Shown in pieces: positions 8,437 through 19,598 of a stretch of 63,479 nucleotides of DNA. Origin of the DNA: Collinsella sp. (GTDB lineage: Bacteria; Actinomycetota; Coriobacteriia; Coriobacteriales; Coriobacteriaceae); assembly GCA_019419645.1 (NCBI GenBank), contig DXZN01000001.1:45161-108639 (forward strand), in the 5' to 3' direction. A program made the translations under genes and the position numbers. Positions within the stretch are counted from its first letter, which is position 1; the number at the start of each line of letters is the position of its first letter. The notes under the pieces were generated by a model. The model saw nothing but the letters and a program-made list of their open reading frames with translations. It ran no database searches and was not told the origin of the DNA.

Positions 8437-10092
8437 GTGGCGGGTAGATTGGGGCCTTCCTTGATTCGATGCGTTCTCTCGAGGTTCATCAGAGCAAAAG
8501 GGGCTTTCGTCTTCATTGCTATCACGGTGATTGGAACCGCTCTCTCCTATGCCATGCCATACGTGAACGGGAAATTCTTAGATTTTCTTCTCGGTAACCG
8601 CAGCGAAAGAGACGCCGTACTCTTCGCGCTCCTGGTTGCGTCAATAGGAGTTTTCTCCACCCTCTTTACTTATTTTGCAGGAACACTTTCCATTCGCATA
8701 ACCACGAGACTTTCCTTTGATCTTCTCAGGGAGGCCGTCTTGCGTTTTGAAAGAGACGATTACTTGGTGAGTCGGACCATCGATCCAGCCTATACAACGC
8801 AACGGATTATTTCCGACTCTAGCGTGGTCTCATCCTTCGTTTTGGCGAATTTTATCAGTGCGCCGCTGTCCATTGTAGCCATTCCCATCGTATTGCTTAT
8901 CATATGGTCAATTGATTCAACTCTCGCGGTGTTTTCCATCATTCTCCTCATCGTGTATTTCTGTGTAATTACTGGGTTGAGGAAACTTTTGTATAGGGTC
9001 ACGTATGAGAAGAAAGAGGCGGACAGCGCCTTTTACGCCGCAATTGCATCGCAGCTTAATCAGATTCTCAACATTCAACTGACATCTTCGTACGGCAAGA
9101 GCGAACAAGCGCTCGACGCTGGGTTTAAGAGCTATTTTCCCAAAGTTTTGCGCTCCGGAAAGCTATCATATTCTCTGACATCGCTCGATGGTCTTTTCGC
9201 AGCGTTGTTTCAAGCGGTGATACTTGTTGTTTCCGGAGTACGAATCATTAACGGAACTATGTCAATAGGCGAGTACACTATCATCGGTACATACTTCGCG
9301 GTTCTCTTTAAGACTTTGAAAAGTATGATGTCATTGTTCAAATCCTATCAAGATGCCAAAGCATCATGGGATAGGACGGCTATCGCGACGAGAGAAAAGG
9401 AGAGATCGGGGTGGAATCGGACCGATTTAGCTAAACTCGATGAAATAAATGACATTTCGGTATCTGATTTGGAATTCTCGGTTGCCCTTCCAGACGGATC
9501 TGTCCGAGAGGTCCTCGGCGGGTTTTCTTTCAAGTTTTCCGGTCCTGGTACATATTGCATAGTTGGGGAAAACGGAAGAGGCAAGACGTCACTTCTTTAC
9601 TTGATGCTCGGGCTATACTCATCGAAAGGCAAAGTAAAATACAACGGCGTGCCAATCGAAGAATGCGACTTGGATTACATACGTGCGAGAGAGATATCGT
9701 GCTGCCCACAGTCGTGCTTCGCGCCGGACGAAACGGTGAAAGAGCTGTTAGAGTATTTCGACACGCCCTTTTCTTCCTATCACCGGGGTGTAGATGGCCT
9801 ACTTTCGCTGGAAAACAGCGTGAAGGAGTTGCTCGGGAAACGTTGCTCCGCGCTTTCGGGCGGTGAGCTGCGCCGAGTGTACTTATGGTCGGCGATTTCA
9901 CGCAAGTCGTCAGTTTTGGTACTCGACGAGCCCACGACTGGGTTAGACGCTGTAAGCCGCGCCGAGCTTGCGGCCTATGTTAAGCGCAACAAGCAAAGCC
10001 AGCTGATCATCATTGTCTCTCACGATGACGAGATGGTCGGCGCGGTAGAAGGGGTAGTGGATTTAGGCAGCATGTACCGGGGTAAATGCTGA
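8437..10092 (+). CDS. ABC exporter, fused membrane and ATPase domains
   Basis: About 551 residues. The N-terminal 310 residues hold the exporter-type membrane domain (hydrophobic segments near 22-42, 60-80, 135-185, 245-290). The ATPase domain carries Walker A GENGRGKT near residue 376, signature LSGGELRR near 474, Walker B VLVLDEPT near 494 and the switch His in VSHDD near 528. There is no N-terminal C39 peptidase domain, so it does not cleave leaders itself. The GTG at 8437 has a poor ribosome binding site and the first membrane helix begins almost at once, so the true start is uncertain or the 5' end is damaged. G+C is clearly lower than in flanking genes. It converges on the radical SAM cassette and is the obvious candidate exporter for its product. 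Confidence 0.88.
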   Translation: MAGRLGPSLIRCVLSRFIRAKGAFVFIAITVIGTALSYAMPYVNGKFLDFLLGNRSERDAVLFALLVASIGVFSTLFTYFAGTLSIRITTRLSFDLLREAVLRFERDDYLVSRTIDPAYTTQRIISDSSVVSSFVLANFISAPLSIVAIPIVLLIIWSIDSTLAVFSIILLIVYFCVITGLRKLLYRVTYEKKEADSAFYAAIASQLNQILNIQLTSSYGKSEQALDAGFKSYFPKVLRSGKLSYSLTSLDGLFAALFQAVILVVSGVRIINGTMSIGEYTIIGTYFAVLFKTLKSMMSLFKSYQDAKASWDRTAIATREKERSGWNRTDLAKLDEINDISVSDLEFSVALPDGSVREVLGGFSFKFSGPGTYCIVGENGRGKTSLLYLMLGLYSSKGKVKYNGVPIEECDLDYIRAREISCCPQSCFAPDETVKELLEYFDTPFSSYHRGVDGLLSLENSVKELLGKRCSALSGGELRRVYLWSAISRKSSVLVLDEPTTGLDAVSRAELAAYVKRNKQSQLIIIVSHDDEMVGAVEGVVDLGSMYRGKC

Positions 10093-10684
10093 CAAGTGTA
10101 GTGCTACCCAACTGACAGAGATAACAAAAAAGCGATGCAGATGCACGTAGCATTCAGTCGGTTCGGACTCGGTGCCTTCACGCCATCGCAACGCTTTCAG
10201 ATATAGTTCTCATTCTCTTACTAAAGGAAACTTTAGTCTACGTTGTCTTGTCGAGACAGAGGTGAAGCGAAGTGTTGTCGCGACGTATCTTATTCCAGGT
10301 GGCTCAGTATCATCGTGAGAATCACACCAAAGTGTACTTACAATTCTCGTGTCCCACGGACAACATGAGCTGAGCATTGAGGTTCCACCCTTTGCTGCAA
10401 CTACACGGGGTTGGACGGCAATGAATATGCCGGGCCGCATGCCACGCGCAGCGGGGGTCCATGCCCCAGTATGTTGCCTACAGCAGCCTCGATGTCCACG
10501 CACACATCATCTCTGCCTTCGTGTTCAATCCGTTTGCCGGAGAGTGCGAGGGTTACAAGGCCGTAGAATACGAGCCGAACAAATGAAATGCGGTATCGAC
10601 GCATAGGATTAAACTGACGATTGCTTTGCACCGAAAATACGCCCGGAAAGCCGCTATGGGTGGCGGCCCGGGTTAAATTGAGAG
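10093..10684. other. non-coding or decayed region between exporter and peptide cassette
   Basis: About 590 bp. Two overlapping reading frames on the minus strand (10401-10631, starting MRRYRISFVRLVFYGLVTLAL, and 10210-10503) look like one protein split by a frameshift, but neither has a good ribosome binding site and I recognise no family. I treat them as possible remnants only. Confidence 0.4.
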
Positions 10685-10721
10685 GCCCGTCCGATCACTT
10701 TCATGTGACGAACGGTCGGGC
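10685..10721 (-). terminator. terminator of the radical SAM peptide cassette
   Basis: An imperfect hairpin with arms GCCCGTCCGATCAC and GTGACGAACGGTCGGGC lies 69 bp past the stop of the small membrane peptide. On the plus strand it is followed by TTCTTATT, and on the minus strand it is preceded by AT-rich sequence, so it may stop transcripts from both directions. Confidence 0.5.
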
Positions 10722-10789
10722 TTCTTATTCCACTTGCCAATGCTCGGCTCATATTGGAAGAAAGCTACGCTAATGTTTGCGTGATACTC

Positions 10790-10897
10790 CTATTTTTTCC
10801 GAAGAAAGAATCGGATAATGAAGAATAACAATAAAAAAGGTGCCAGATATAAAGCAAATACAAAGGTTAATCCAACGAGACCTTGCAATAATGGCAT
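10790..10897 (-). CDS. 35-residue membrane peptide in the RiPP cassette
   Basis: Read directly from the sequence. ATG follows GGGAGGAG with 4-nt spacing, a strong ribosome binding site. The peptide starts MPLLQGLVGLTFVF, is almost wholly hydrophobic for about 28 residues and ends in a basic tail RFFLRKK, giving a single membrane helix with its C-terminus probably inside. It is the last gene before the terminator and follows the second precursor by 79 bp. Small basic-tailed membrane peptides next to peptide natural-product genes often act in immunity or export, but that role is inference; it could also be a stand-alone small membrane protein. Confidence 0.65.
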   Translation of the reverse strand: MPLLQGLVGLTFVFALYLAPFLLLFFIIRFFLRKK

Positions 10898-10976
10898 AAC
10901 TCCTCCCAGACACGAGATTTTGGTATTTGTCCCCATCTTATTTTGAATTGGACCAAATAGTTCCTAGACACAAAAA

Positions 10977-11156
10977 CTACTCGTCAACTGGATCGCACCA
11001 ATCTGCTGGCAAAACACAGCTTGATTCTTTATCGACATAGCACCAATCCGCAACAGGGCACTCGGCGATGTCGTAAAAATTGCATATATCAACTCCAAGA
11101 CAACAAGGCTCAACGGGAGTATGTTCATTTGAACCAACAGGATGGATATGCTTCAT
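10977..11156 (-). CDS. Cys/Asp-rich RiPP precursor peptide B (59 aa)
   Basis: Read directly from the sequence. ATG follows GAGGAG with 5-nt spacing. The peptide starts MKHIHPVGSNEHTPVEP, a cysteine-free leader of 17 residues, then has cysteines at 18, 19, 25, 33, 39, 47 and 54. Most are followed by an aspartate three residues on: C25-NFY-D29, C33-PVA-D37, C54-DPV-D57; others are C39-YV-D42 and C47-VLPA-D52. It aligns with precursor A through CLG-x-DIC-xx-YD-x-A. Cys-X3-Asp spacing is the hallmark of precursors whose cysteines are joined to aspartate carbons by radical SAM enzymes (the freyrasin type of ranthipeptide). The maturase gene lies two genes upstream on the same strand. Confidence 0.85.
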   Translation of the reverse strand: MKHIHPVGSNEHTPVEPCCLGVDICNFYDIAECPVADWCYVDKESSCVLPADWCDPVDE

Positions 11157-11186
11157 AACAGCTCCTCACCTTAATCCAATTAGAGA

Positions 11187-11390
11187 CTACGTTTGATCAA
11201 TGCCACAGTGATCTACAACGCAGATGCTGCCGCCATCCATGTCATAGTCGCAGTAATCGTATGCACCACAGCCATCTGCTTTATCATAAACAGTACAGAT
11301 GTCAGTAATGCCCAAGAGGCAGTCAAAAGACATCGGCTTCACGCCTGCCTCGTCGCCACTTCCTGGATTAATCGGATGAATATGCTTCAC
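11187..11390 (-). CDS. Cys/Asp-rich RiPP precursor peptide A (67 aa)
   Basis: The likely start is GTG at 11390, 5 nt after GGGAGG; an ATG at 11438 is in frame but has no ribosome binding site and adds residues unlike precursor B. From GTG the peptide begins (M)KHIHPINPGSGDEAG, the same KHIHP start as precursor B. Cysteines are at 24, 32, 41, 47, 57 and 62, six within 39 residues. Aspartates follow at C32-TVY-D36, C41-GAY-D45, C47-DY-D50, C57-VV-D60 and C62-GI-D65. This fits a substrate for Cys-to-Asp thioether formation. It lies 169 bp downstream of the maturase stop and 30 bp upstream of precursor B, so the two precursors are cotranscribed. Confidence 0.88.
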   Translation of the reverse strand: MKHIHPINPGSGDEAGVKPMSFDCLLGITDICTVYDKADGCGAYDYCDYDMDGGSICVVDHCGIDQT

Positions 11391-11422
11391 GACTACCTCC
11401 CTTTGAGTGCAGAAAAACCTCA

Positions 11423-11451
11423 ATATTGTGTATAACAAACCAAGATGTCTA
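11423..11451 (-). promoter_or_regulatory. candidate internal promoter for the precursor genes
   Basis: On the minus strand TAGACA and CAATAT are 17 bp apart, about 30 bp upstream of the precursor A start codon, in an AT-rich gap of 169 bp after the maturase gene. A separate strong promoter would let precursors be made in excess of the enzyme. Visual evidence only. Confidence 0.3.
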
Positions 11452-11559
11452 GTTCACCATATTTCTAGAATGGTTTCGGCGAACGTAGCAATAAGCTTCG
11501 CAGACGGTAATCAGAAGAACGAACACCTCCACAATGGTGACAGCAATGCGCTGAACCGC

Positions 11560-12918
11560 TTATTCCGATACAGTAGCTTCTCGTTGATTTTTCTCCTGCG
11601 AAGATGAGTGGCGGGAAATAAGGTCAAAAGCCATCTCGTAGCACATTTTTCTATATTCACATGATGCAGGGTGTAGACTCTTGGGCAAGTAGCCGTGCTC
11701 GTCTGCAGCCTCCCAGCTACAGCCCCCACCACAGAAAGACCGAGCCCAACAGTCCGTACAGTCAATTCTTTTTTCGACACCCTGACTCCAGTTTTCAATA
11801 TACCTAGTTTCGTCAATTCCGGTGACGATGTTGCCCATTTTGAATCGCATCATCCCGACAAACCTGTGACAGGGGTATACGTCCCCTTCGGGAGTCACGG
11901 AAATAAAACGCCTGCCAGCCCCGCATCCGACAAAGGCGATCCTGTTGCTCATAATCAAATCAACTGCAGTTTTCAATGTTCTAAACAAGGGCTTTTCCCC
12001 TTGATCAATCTGTTTGAGATATTGATCCGCCAAATCTATTAGGCCCGCCCTGATTTTGTTTAATGAGTGTTCGTCGAGTTTGATATTCTCATCGAATGAG
12101 CTCACGGGCGAGAAGTAAATCCTTCTGAAGCCCATCTCTTTAAACTGAAGATAGTCTTCAACAAGGTTACAGTTATTATTTGTTAAGGTCGCTCTTGCGC
12201 CGAAGGGGAACGACTCGGAAAAACGACGAACGTTTTTGTCGATATCGGAGAAAGAGCCGCCTCCCGTCTTGTACGGGCGCGATGCATCGTGCTTGCATCC
12301 TGTACCATCGAGACTAATCAGAACAGAAAACCCGTGCTCCTTGAAAGAATTCACAGCAGTGTCATTCAAAAGCGTTCCGTTGGTCGTAATAGAATAGGTA
12401 AAGTTTCTATTGGGGTATATTCTTTTTGAATAGTCGACCGTTTTCCATATCAGCGGCTCGTTAATCATGGGTTCCCCACCAAAAAAGACGATTGCAAGCG
12501 TTTCGTTTTCCGATGAACTTGCGACGAGGTAGTCGACCGCCTTGAAGGCTATCTCGTCTGTCATCAGCAGAGGAGACGTTCCATAATCTCCTTTACCGGC
12601 AAAACAGTAACTACAACCAAGGTTGCATGCATGTGAAACGTGGAGTTCGATGGATCTAAGTTTTCGAGGCGTGTCTTTTGTTAAGAAAGTCCGCTCAGAC
12701 AATCGTTGATACTCATCAATGTCGTCTTCAAGTTCTGCTATGGTCGTTTGGTCGTAGCCTTTCGCAGCAAGTGACTTTGTTAGCAACTTCGAGTTGACCG
12801 TTCTTCCCGATGCTTCAAATATGCGAAGCGCATCTTCTGATGCTTGGTCAACCTGAAAGCAATTGCGAGTGACCTCATCGAAGCAGTAACGACGATCACT
12901 TACTGAGAAAAAATGCAT
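11560..12918 (-). CDS. radical SAM/SPASM peptide maturase
   Basis: 452 residues from the ATG at 12918, which has GAGG 5 nt upstream; a GTG at 12948 would add 10 residues. The first 80 residues (FSVSDRRYCFDEVTRNCFQVD) resemble the peptide-recognition N-terminus of SCIFF-type maturases. The radical SAM cluster motif CNLGCSYC is at 98-105, GGEP follows, and the C-terminal SPASM domain shows CGAGRRFISV, YPCHRF, CTDCW, FCGGGCSWEA and CEYRKMC, enough cysteines for two auxiliary clusters. Such enzymes make thioether or carbon crosslinks in ribosomal peptides. Two Cys-rich precursors follow directly on the same strand. It could be classed with Cys-rich-peptide maturases of the CcpM or SCIFF kind; the exact subfamily cannot be settled by eye. 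Codon use is less G+C-rich than flanking genes. Confidence 0.93.
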   Translation of the reverse strand: MHFFSVSDRRYCFDEVTRNCFQVDQASEDALRIFEASGRTVNSKLLTKSLAAKGYDQTTIAELEDDIDEYQRLSERTFLTKDTPRKLRSIELHVSHACNLGCSYCFAGKGDYGTSPLLMTDEIAFKAVDYLVASSSENETLAIVFFGGEPMINEPLIWKTVDYSKRIYPNRNFTYSITTNGTLLNDTAVNSFKEHGFSVLISLDGTGCKHDASRPYKTGGGSFSDIDKNVRRFSESFPFGARATLTNNNCNLVEDYLQFKEMGFRRIYFSPVSSFDENIKLDEHSLNKIRAGLIDLADQYLKQIDQGEKPLFRTLKTAVDLIMSNRIAFVGCGAGRRFISVTPEGDVYPCHRFVGMMRFKMGNIVTGIDETRYIENWSQGVEKRIDCTDCWARSFCGGGCSWEAADEHGYLPKSLHPASCEYRKMCYEMAFDLISRHSSSQEKNQREATVSE

Positions 12919-12948
12919 ACGTTCCTCAATTTCATGCTGGACTGGCAC

Positions 12949-13469
12949 TAACCTTGTTTATTGTTACGCAGCTATAAAAAACCACCAGCGGGGATTCGGT
13001 GTGCGGCCCAATCGGACTCCCAAAAGGTTCTATTTGAGACTGGCAAGCTTTGTGTTGTTGGCACTTCGACAGCGCTCTTTATTCCAACATGGAGCCTCGC
13101 AGTTTGAGTCGACTTGCCTCTGGAAGGTCCGATCTCAACTTGATTTAGGATGAAAACAGATTACAGGCGCGCTCCTCTAGAAAGAAAGGAAACCAATCGC
13201 CGCCTTTCACCAGGAAAGTTTTTATAGCCCACCTCGAGCAAAATGAAAGATGCGAGAGCGATTGGGGAACAACGCGAATCTCCCCTTTTGGGTGGGAGCG
13301 AGCCTTCAGCCACCGGCGAACGACTCGCCCTGGTCAGAATCTGGAAGTGGTGCCGGGCCGCTTGGGCCTCCCCGGTGACTTCGTGGGGCTTACCTGCCTG
13401 ACGTCGAGGAGTACATCCGCAAGATTCGTTCCCTATGCCGTTTGCTCTCACGCCCGCCTTGGTTCCAAG
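12949..13469. other. gap between maturase start and FHA fragment
   Basis: About 520 bp. The left part must contain the maturase promoter (an AT-rich run TTTTTTATAG is visible on the minus strand near 12975). The right part (13240-13460) becomes G+C-rich again and contains a short run that reads YLPDVEEYIRKIR in one frame, perhaps a gene remnant, but no intact gene with a ribosome binding site. Confidence 0.4.
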
Positions 13470-13841
13470 TCGGGCGAGCACGAGGTCGCGCCGGCGCATC
13501 CGCTGGGACTGCTGCGCGTGCAAAACGGCTACGCGGTGAGCGTCCCGCGCTGGATTCAGCCGAGTGAGGAAGGCGTCGAGATCGGCGCGCTGGCAACGGG
13601 GGAGGGCGGCATCACCGATGTGGGCGATGACGTTTCGGCTCGCCATGCCCACGTGTGGTGCGATGACCAAAATGTCTGGTACGTTGAGGACCTGTCGTCC
13701 ACCAACGGAACCGTGGTGGTAAACGACGCGACGAACGTCTGCACCCAGGTCGAGCCCGGCCGCTCCGCCCAGCTCAACCCCGGTGACGAGCTCAAGCTCG
13801 GAGAATCCACAACCTACGCCATCCTCCTCGGCGCCCTCTGA
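13470..13841 (+). pseudogene. 3' fragment of a second FHA gene
   Basis: From about 13470 the frame reads PLGLLRVQNGYAVSVPRWIQ and continues to the stop with GALATGEGGITD, SARHAHVW, DLSSTNGTVVVND and LNPGDELKLGESTTYAI. It parallels the last 120 residues of the FHA protein ending at 7171 almost position by position, at roughly 80-85% nucleotide identity by eye. Sequence upstream of 13470 does not match the FHA gene, so this is a truncated copy without its own start region. Together with the intact gene it brackets the 6-kb accessory island as an imperfect direct repeat. Confidence 0.85.
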
Positions 13842-13852
13842 CTCATCTCCTA

Positions 13853-13921
13853 AATAAGTTGCGGTGAAATAGGGGCTGTTTAAGGCTACGGCCGGCAAAA
13901 ACAGTTCCTATTTCACCGCAG
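13853..13921. repeat. palindromic TTGCGGTGAAATAG repeat, copy 1
   Basis: Arms TGCGGTGAAATAGG (13860-13873) and CCTATTTCACCGCA (13907-13920) are exact complements, with further inner pairing GCTGTTT / AACAGTT. The same arms, preceded by the same AATAAGT, occur at 42215-42286 with a different loop. A dispersed hairpin repeat, possibly also ending transcription after the FHA fragment. Confidence 0.8.
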
Positions 13922-14318
13922 CTGCCATTTGGTCCCTCGGTGACGGAAGGATCAATTTTGCCCTTGATGGTCACCCAAGGTAAACCTTTACCGCCCGCCT
14001 ATATTTGCCGAAATGACACTTGACGGCGGGGTACAATAAACCCGCATGCGGATTTCCGTTGCGGGCGCTTCCCATCGCCGGGGCGTGCCCGGGAGCATCC
14101 GGCATGCGGCCTTTGCGGCGCTCGGTCATGTGCAAGACGGGTAGCTGGGCTTGTGGAGCGCGTGCAGCCCTCCTCGCCTCGGCATGCCTTCTCTCCACGC
14201 CATGTACCTGCTGCTGAGCCTGCCTGCCAGATGATTGGAAGCAACAGCGAAAATCCCATCACGCCAACATCCCGGCGATCGCCGGGGCCTGTATACCTAT
14301 ATGAGAGGAGAGGGGTAT
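13922..14318. promoter_or_regulatory. long leader region of nifJ
   Basis: About 400 bp without a supported gene. A TACAAT -10-like box at about 14031 is followed by AAACCCGCATGCGGATTTCC and then about 260 bp of G+C-rich sequence to the nifJ start, implying a long, structured 5' leader if that promoter is used. I cannot assign it to a riboswitch family. Confidence 0.35.
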
Positions 14319-17858
<3,540 letters not shown>

Positions 17859-17868
17859 GTCTCCCACC

Positions 17869-17993
17869 GCAGGACCTGAGGGCCAACCTTCGCGGACGTC
17901 CTCGGACATGAAAGAACCCCCGCTGCGCACTACGTGCGGCGGGGGTTCTTTCGTCCTGCGGAGTGTCCGCGAAGGTTGGCCCTCAGGTCCTGC
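17869..17993. terminator. nifJ terminator nested in a 29-bp perfect inverted repeat
   Basis: An inner hairpin (17911-17952; AAAGAACCCCCGC arms and GCGGGGGTTCTTT) is a textbook terminator for either strand. It is enclosed by perfect 29-bp arms at 17869-17897 and 17965-17993 that begin GCAGGACCTGAGGGCC. The outer arms exceed what termination needs. Confidence 0.85.
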
Positions 17994-18062
17994 TACGACT
18001 ACGTCCTCGGATTGTGGGGCTGAATGAAGGACGTGGCTGTGGGGGTGCCTTGTCCCGGTCGC

Positions 18063-18085
18063 TGTTTCGCGGCTTTGCCGCGAAA
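18063..18085 (-). terminator. small hairpin downstream of the AAA ATPase gene
   Basis: GTTTCGCGGC and GCCGCGAAAC form a perfect 10-bp stem with a 3-nt loop, 52 bp beyond the stop of the leftward ATPase gene. No clear U-tract on that strand, so termination is uncertain. Confidence 0.4.
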
Positions 18086-18136
18086 CCACGCGCTGCTTTG
18101 GGCATAGAGGGGGACCAGGTTGTGGACCCAGATGGC

Positions 18137-19498
18137 CTAGAGGGATATGGGTGCAAACGAGAAATCGTTGTTGGGGTCGTCCTTTTCCATAAACTCATCG
18201 AGGCAGAATGTCATATAGATTGGAACGTACAGAACCTTGCCCTCTTTGCTGAGGTTCTCGTGGCTTAGCACAACGGCCTCGGGGATTTTGCACTCGCTCA
18301 CGCTCATCAGACGGTCGAGGGCCGCATGGGCTCGAACCTTCTTGCCCGATTTGACCTCGATTGGGACAACGTGCCCGCGAGTGCCTTCGATCACAAAGTC
18401 AACTTCGCCGACCTCGCGTGTCTGGTAGTACCATGCATCAGTTCCAAGGGCGACAAGCTCCTGCGCGACCACGTTCTCATAGAGACCGCCGAGGTTGGGG
18501 GTTTTCATATCAAGGTAGACAGCGCGTGCCGTGCTGCCGGGATATCGTGATGCGAGCATGCCTGTATCAGACTCGTATAGTTTAAAGGCGGTCGCCTTCT
18601 CTGTCCTCTTAAGAGGACTTCGGGCCTCCGTCACCTGGGCGACCATCAAACCGACGCCCGCGTTCACCAGCCATAGGAAATCCTGCTCGTATTTTTGAAG
18701 GCGAGCCCCCTCGCCCAGGGATGAAACAACAAAGCGATGGGACTCCGCCTCAAGCTGAACGGGAATTTGTTCGAAAATCGCGCGAACGTTAAACGCTCGA
18801 GTCGATGCATATTTAGAGATATCACTTTTGTACTGATCGACCAGCTGAATTTGAAGCTCACGCGTCCTCACGAGTGAATAACCCGAATCGATATAGTTCT
18901 GCACGACCTCCGGCATGCCGCCGCAAACGATATAAGCTCTAAAGTTTTTGAGCATCGCCTCATGAATATAGTTTTCGACGGGACGCCTCTCGACAAGGCA
19001 GCTGCGGATGTCTGCAAGCACATTCTCGCTGATGCTGTTTGCCCAACAAAACTCTTCAAAATCCATTGGCCGCATAACAATGTGCTCGACATACCCCACC
19101 GGGAAAGAAGAGATCCCCTTAAACTCAGTCCCAAGCATAGACCCCGAGAAGACATAGCTAAAGCGCCCGTCCTCGACCAACGCCTTCATGAGCGTGACGA
19201 TCTGCGGATACTCCTGTATTTCATCGACAAAGATAAGCGCATCTCCCTCAACAAGCGGTGCATCCGCAAGAAGGGCCACGCGGTTGATAAAGTCAACGGC
19301 GTTCTTAGCGCCAATGAGCACATCTCTTGCCTCGGCATCGAGCAGCAAATTGGCCTCAAAATACGACGCGTAGTTGTCTTTACCAAACGCGCGAATCGCA
19401 TAGCTCTTGCCAATCTGACGCGCACCGGTAACAAGCAACGCTTTATCGGAGTCGTTCTTCCAGCTCAAAAGCCTGTCAGTGACCTTACGGCGCAGCAT
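18137..19498 (-). CDS. AAA-type ATPase with C-terminal DUF4143-like domain
   Basis: 453 residues. It begins MLRRKVTDRLLSWKND with Walker A GARQIGKS near residues 26-33, Walker B ALIFVDEIQ near 87-95 and an arginine-containing strand FSGS near 117. The C-terminal half, from about residue 200 to 420, matches the nuclease-like DUF4143 module that ends with YYQTREVGEVDFVIEG and IPIEVKSGKKVRAH, a PD-(D/E)XK style ExK core. Family members are common, patchily distributed ATPases of unclear role, sometimes linked to defence or toxin-antitoxin function. The gene is isolated, with tandem 34-bp repeats directly upstream of its start. Codon use is less biased than nifJ, consistent with acquisition. Confidence 0.9.
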   Translation of the reverse strand: MLRRKVTDRLLSWKNDSDKALLVTGARQIGKSYAIRAFGKDNYASYFEANLLLDAEARDVLIGAKNAVDFINRVALLADAPLVEGDALIFVDEIQEYPQIVTLMKALVEDGRFSYVFSGSMLGTEFKGISSFPVGYVEHIVMRPMDFEEFCWANSISENVLADIRSCLVERRPVENYIHEAMLKNFRAYIVCGGMPEVVQNYIDSGYSLVRTRELQIQLVDQYKSDISKYASTRAFNVRAIFEQIPVQLEAESHRFVVSSLGEGARLQKYEQDFLWLVNAGVGLMVAQVTEARSPLKRTEKATAFKLYESDTGMLASRYPGSTARAVYLDMKTPNLGGLYENVVAQELVALGTDAWYYQTREVGEVDFVIEGTRGHVVPIEVKSGKKVRAHAALDRLMSVSECKIPEAVVLSHENLSKEGKVLYVPIYMTFCLDEFMEKDDPNNDFSFAPISL

Positions 19499-19513
19499 TA
19501 AAACACCTCATTG

Positions 19514-19598
19514 ACAAAAATTGGCAAATAGATTTGCCCATAATCATACAAAAATTGGCAAATAGATTTGACCCAAATCATACAAAAATTGGCAGATA
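19514..19598. repeat. 2.5 tandem 34-bp repeats at the ATPase promoter
   Basis: Units starting ACAAAAATTGGCAAATAG at 19514, 19548 and 19582 (the last truncated) are almost identical. They begin 15 bp upstream of the leftward ATPase start codon and cover the expected promoter, so they are probably repressor or activator sites. Confidence 0.85.

Noticed and set aside
10210..10631. Two overlapping minus-strand frames beginning MRRYRISFVRL and MRGHRGCC
   Set aside because: Neither has a ribosome binding site or known motif; at most a frameshifted remnant, mentioned in the gap entry.
10977..11390. Calling the precursors SCIFF peptides
   Set aside because: Six Cys in about 40 residues is similar, but the conserved SCIFF sequence is absent and Cys-Asp spacing fits the freyrasin-like pattern better.
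11449..11526. 25-residue GTG frame between maturase and precursor A, starting next to GGAGG
   Set aside because: The ribosome binding site directly touches the start codon and the peptide does not resemble the precursors.
13161..13898. 245-residue minus-strand frame over the FHA fragment
   Set aside because: The plus strand encodes recognisable FHA motifs; the same antisense shadow also appears opposite the intact FHA gene.
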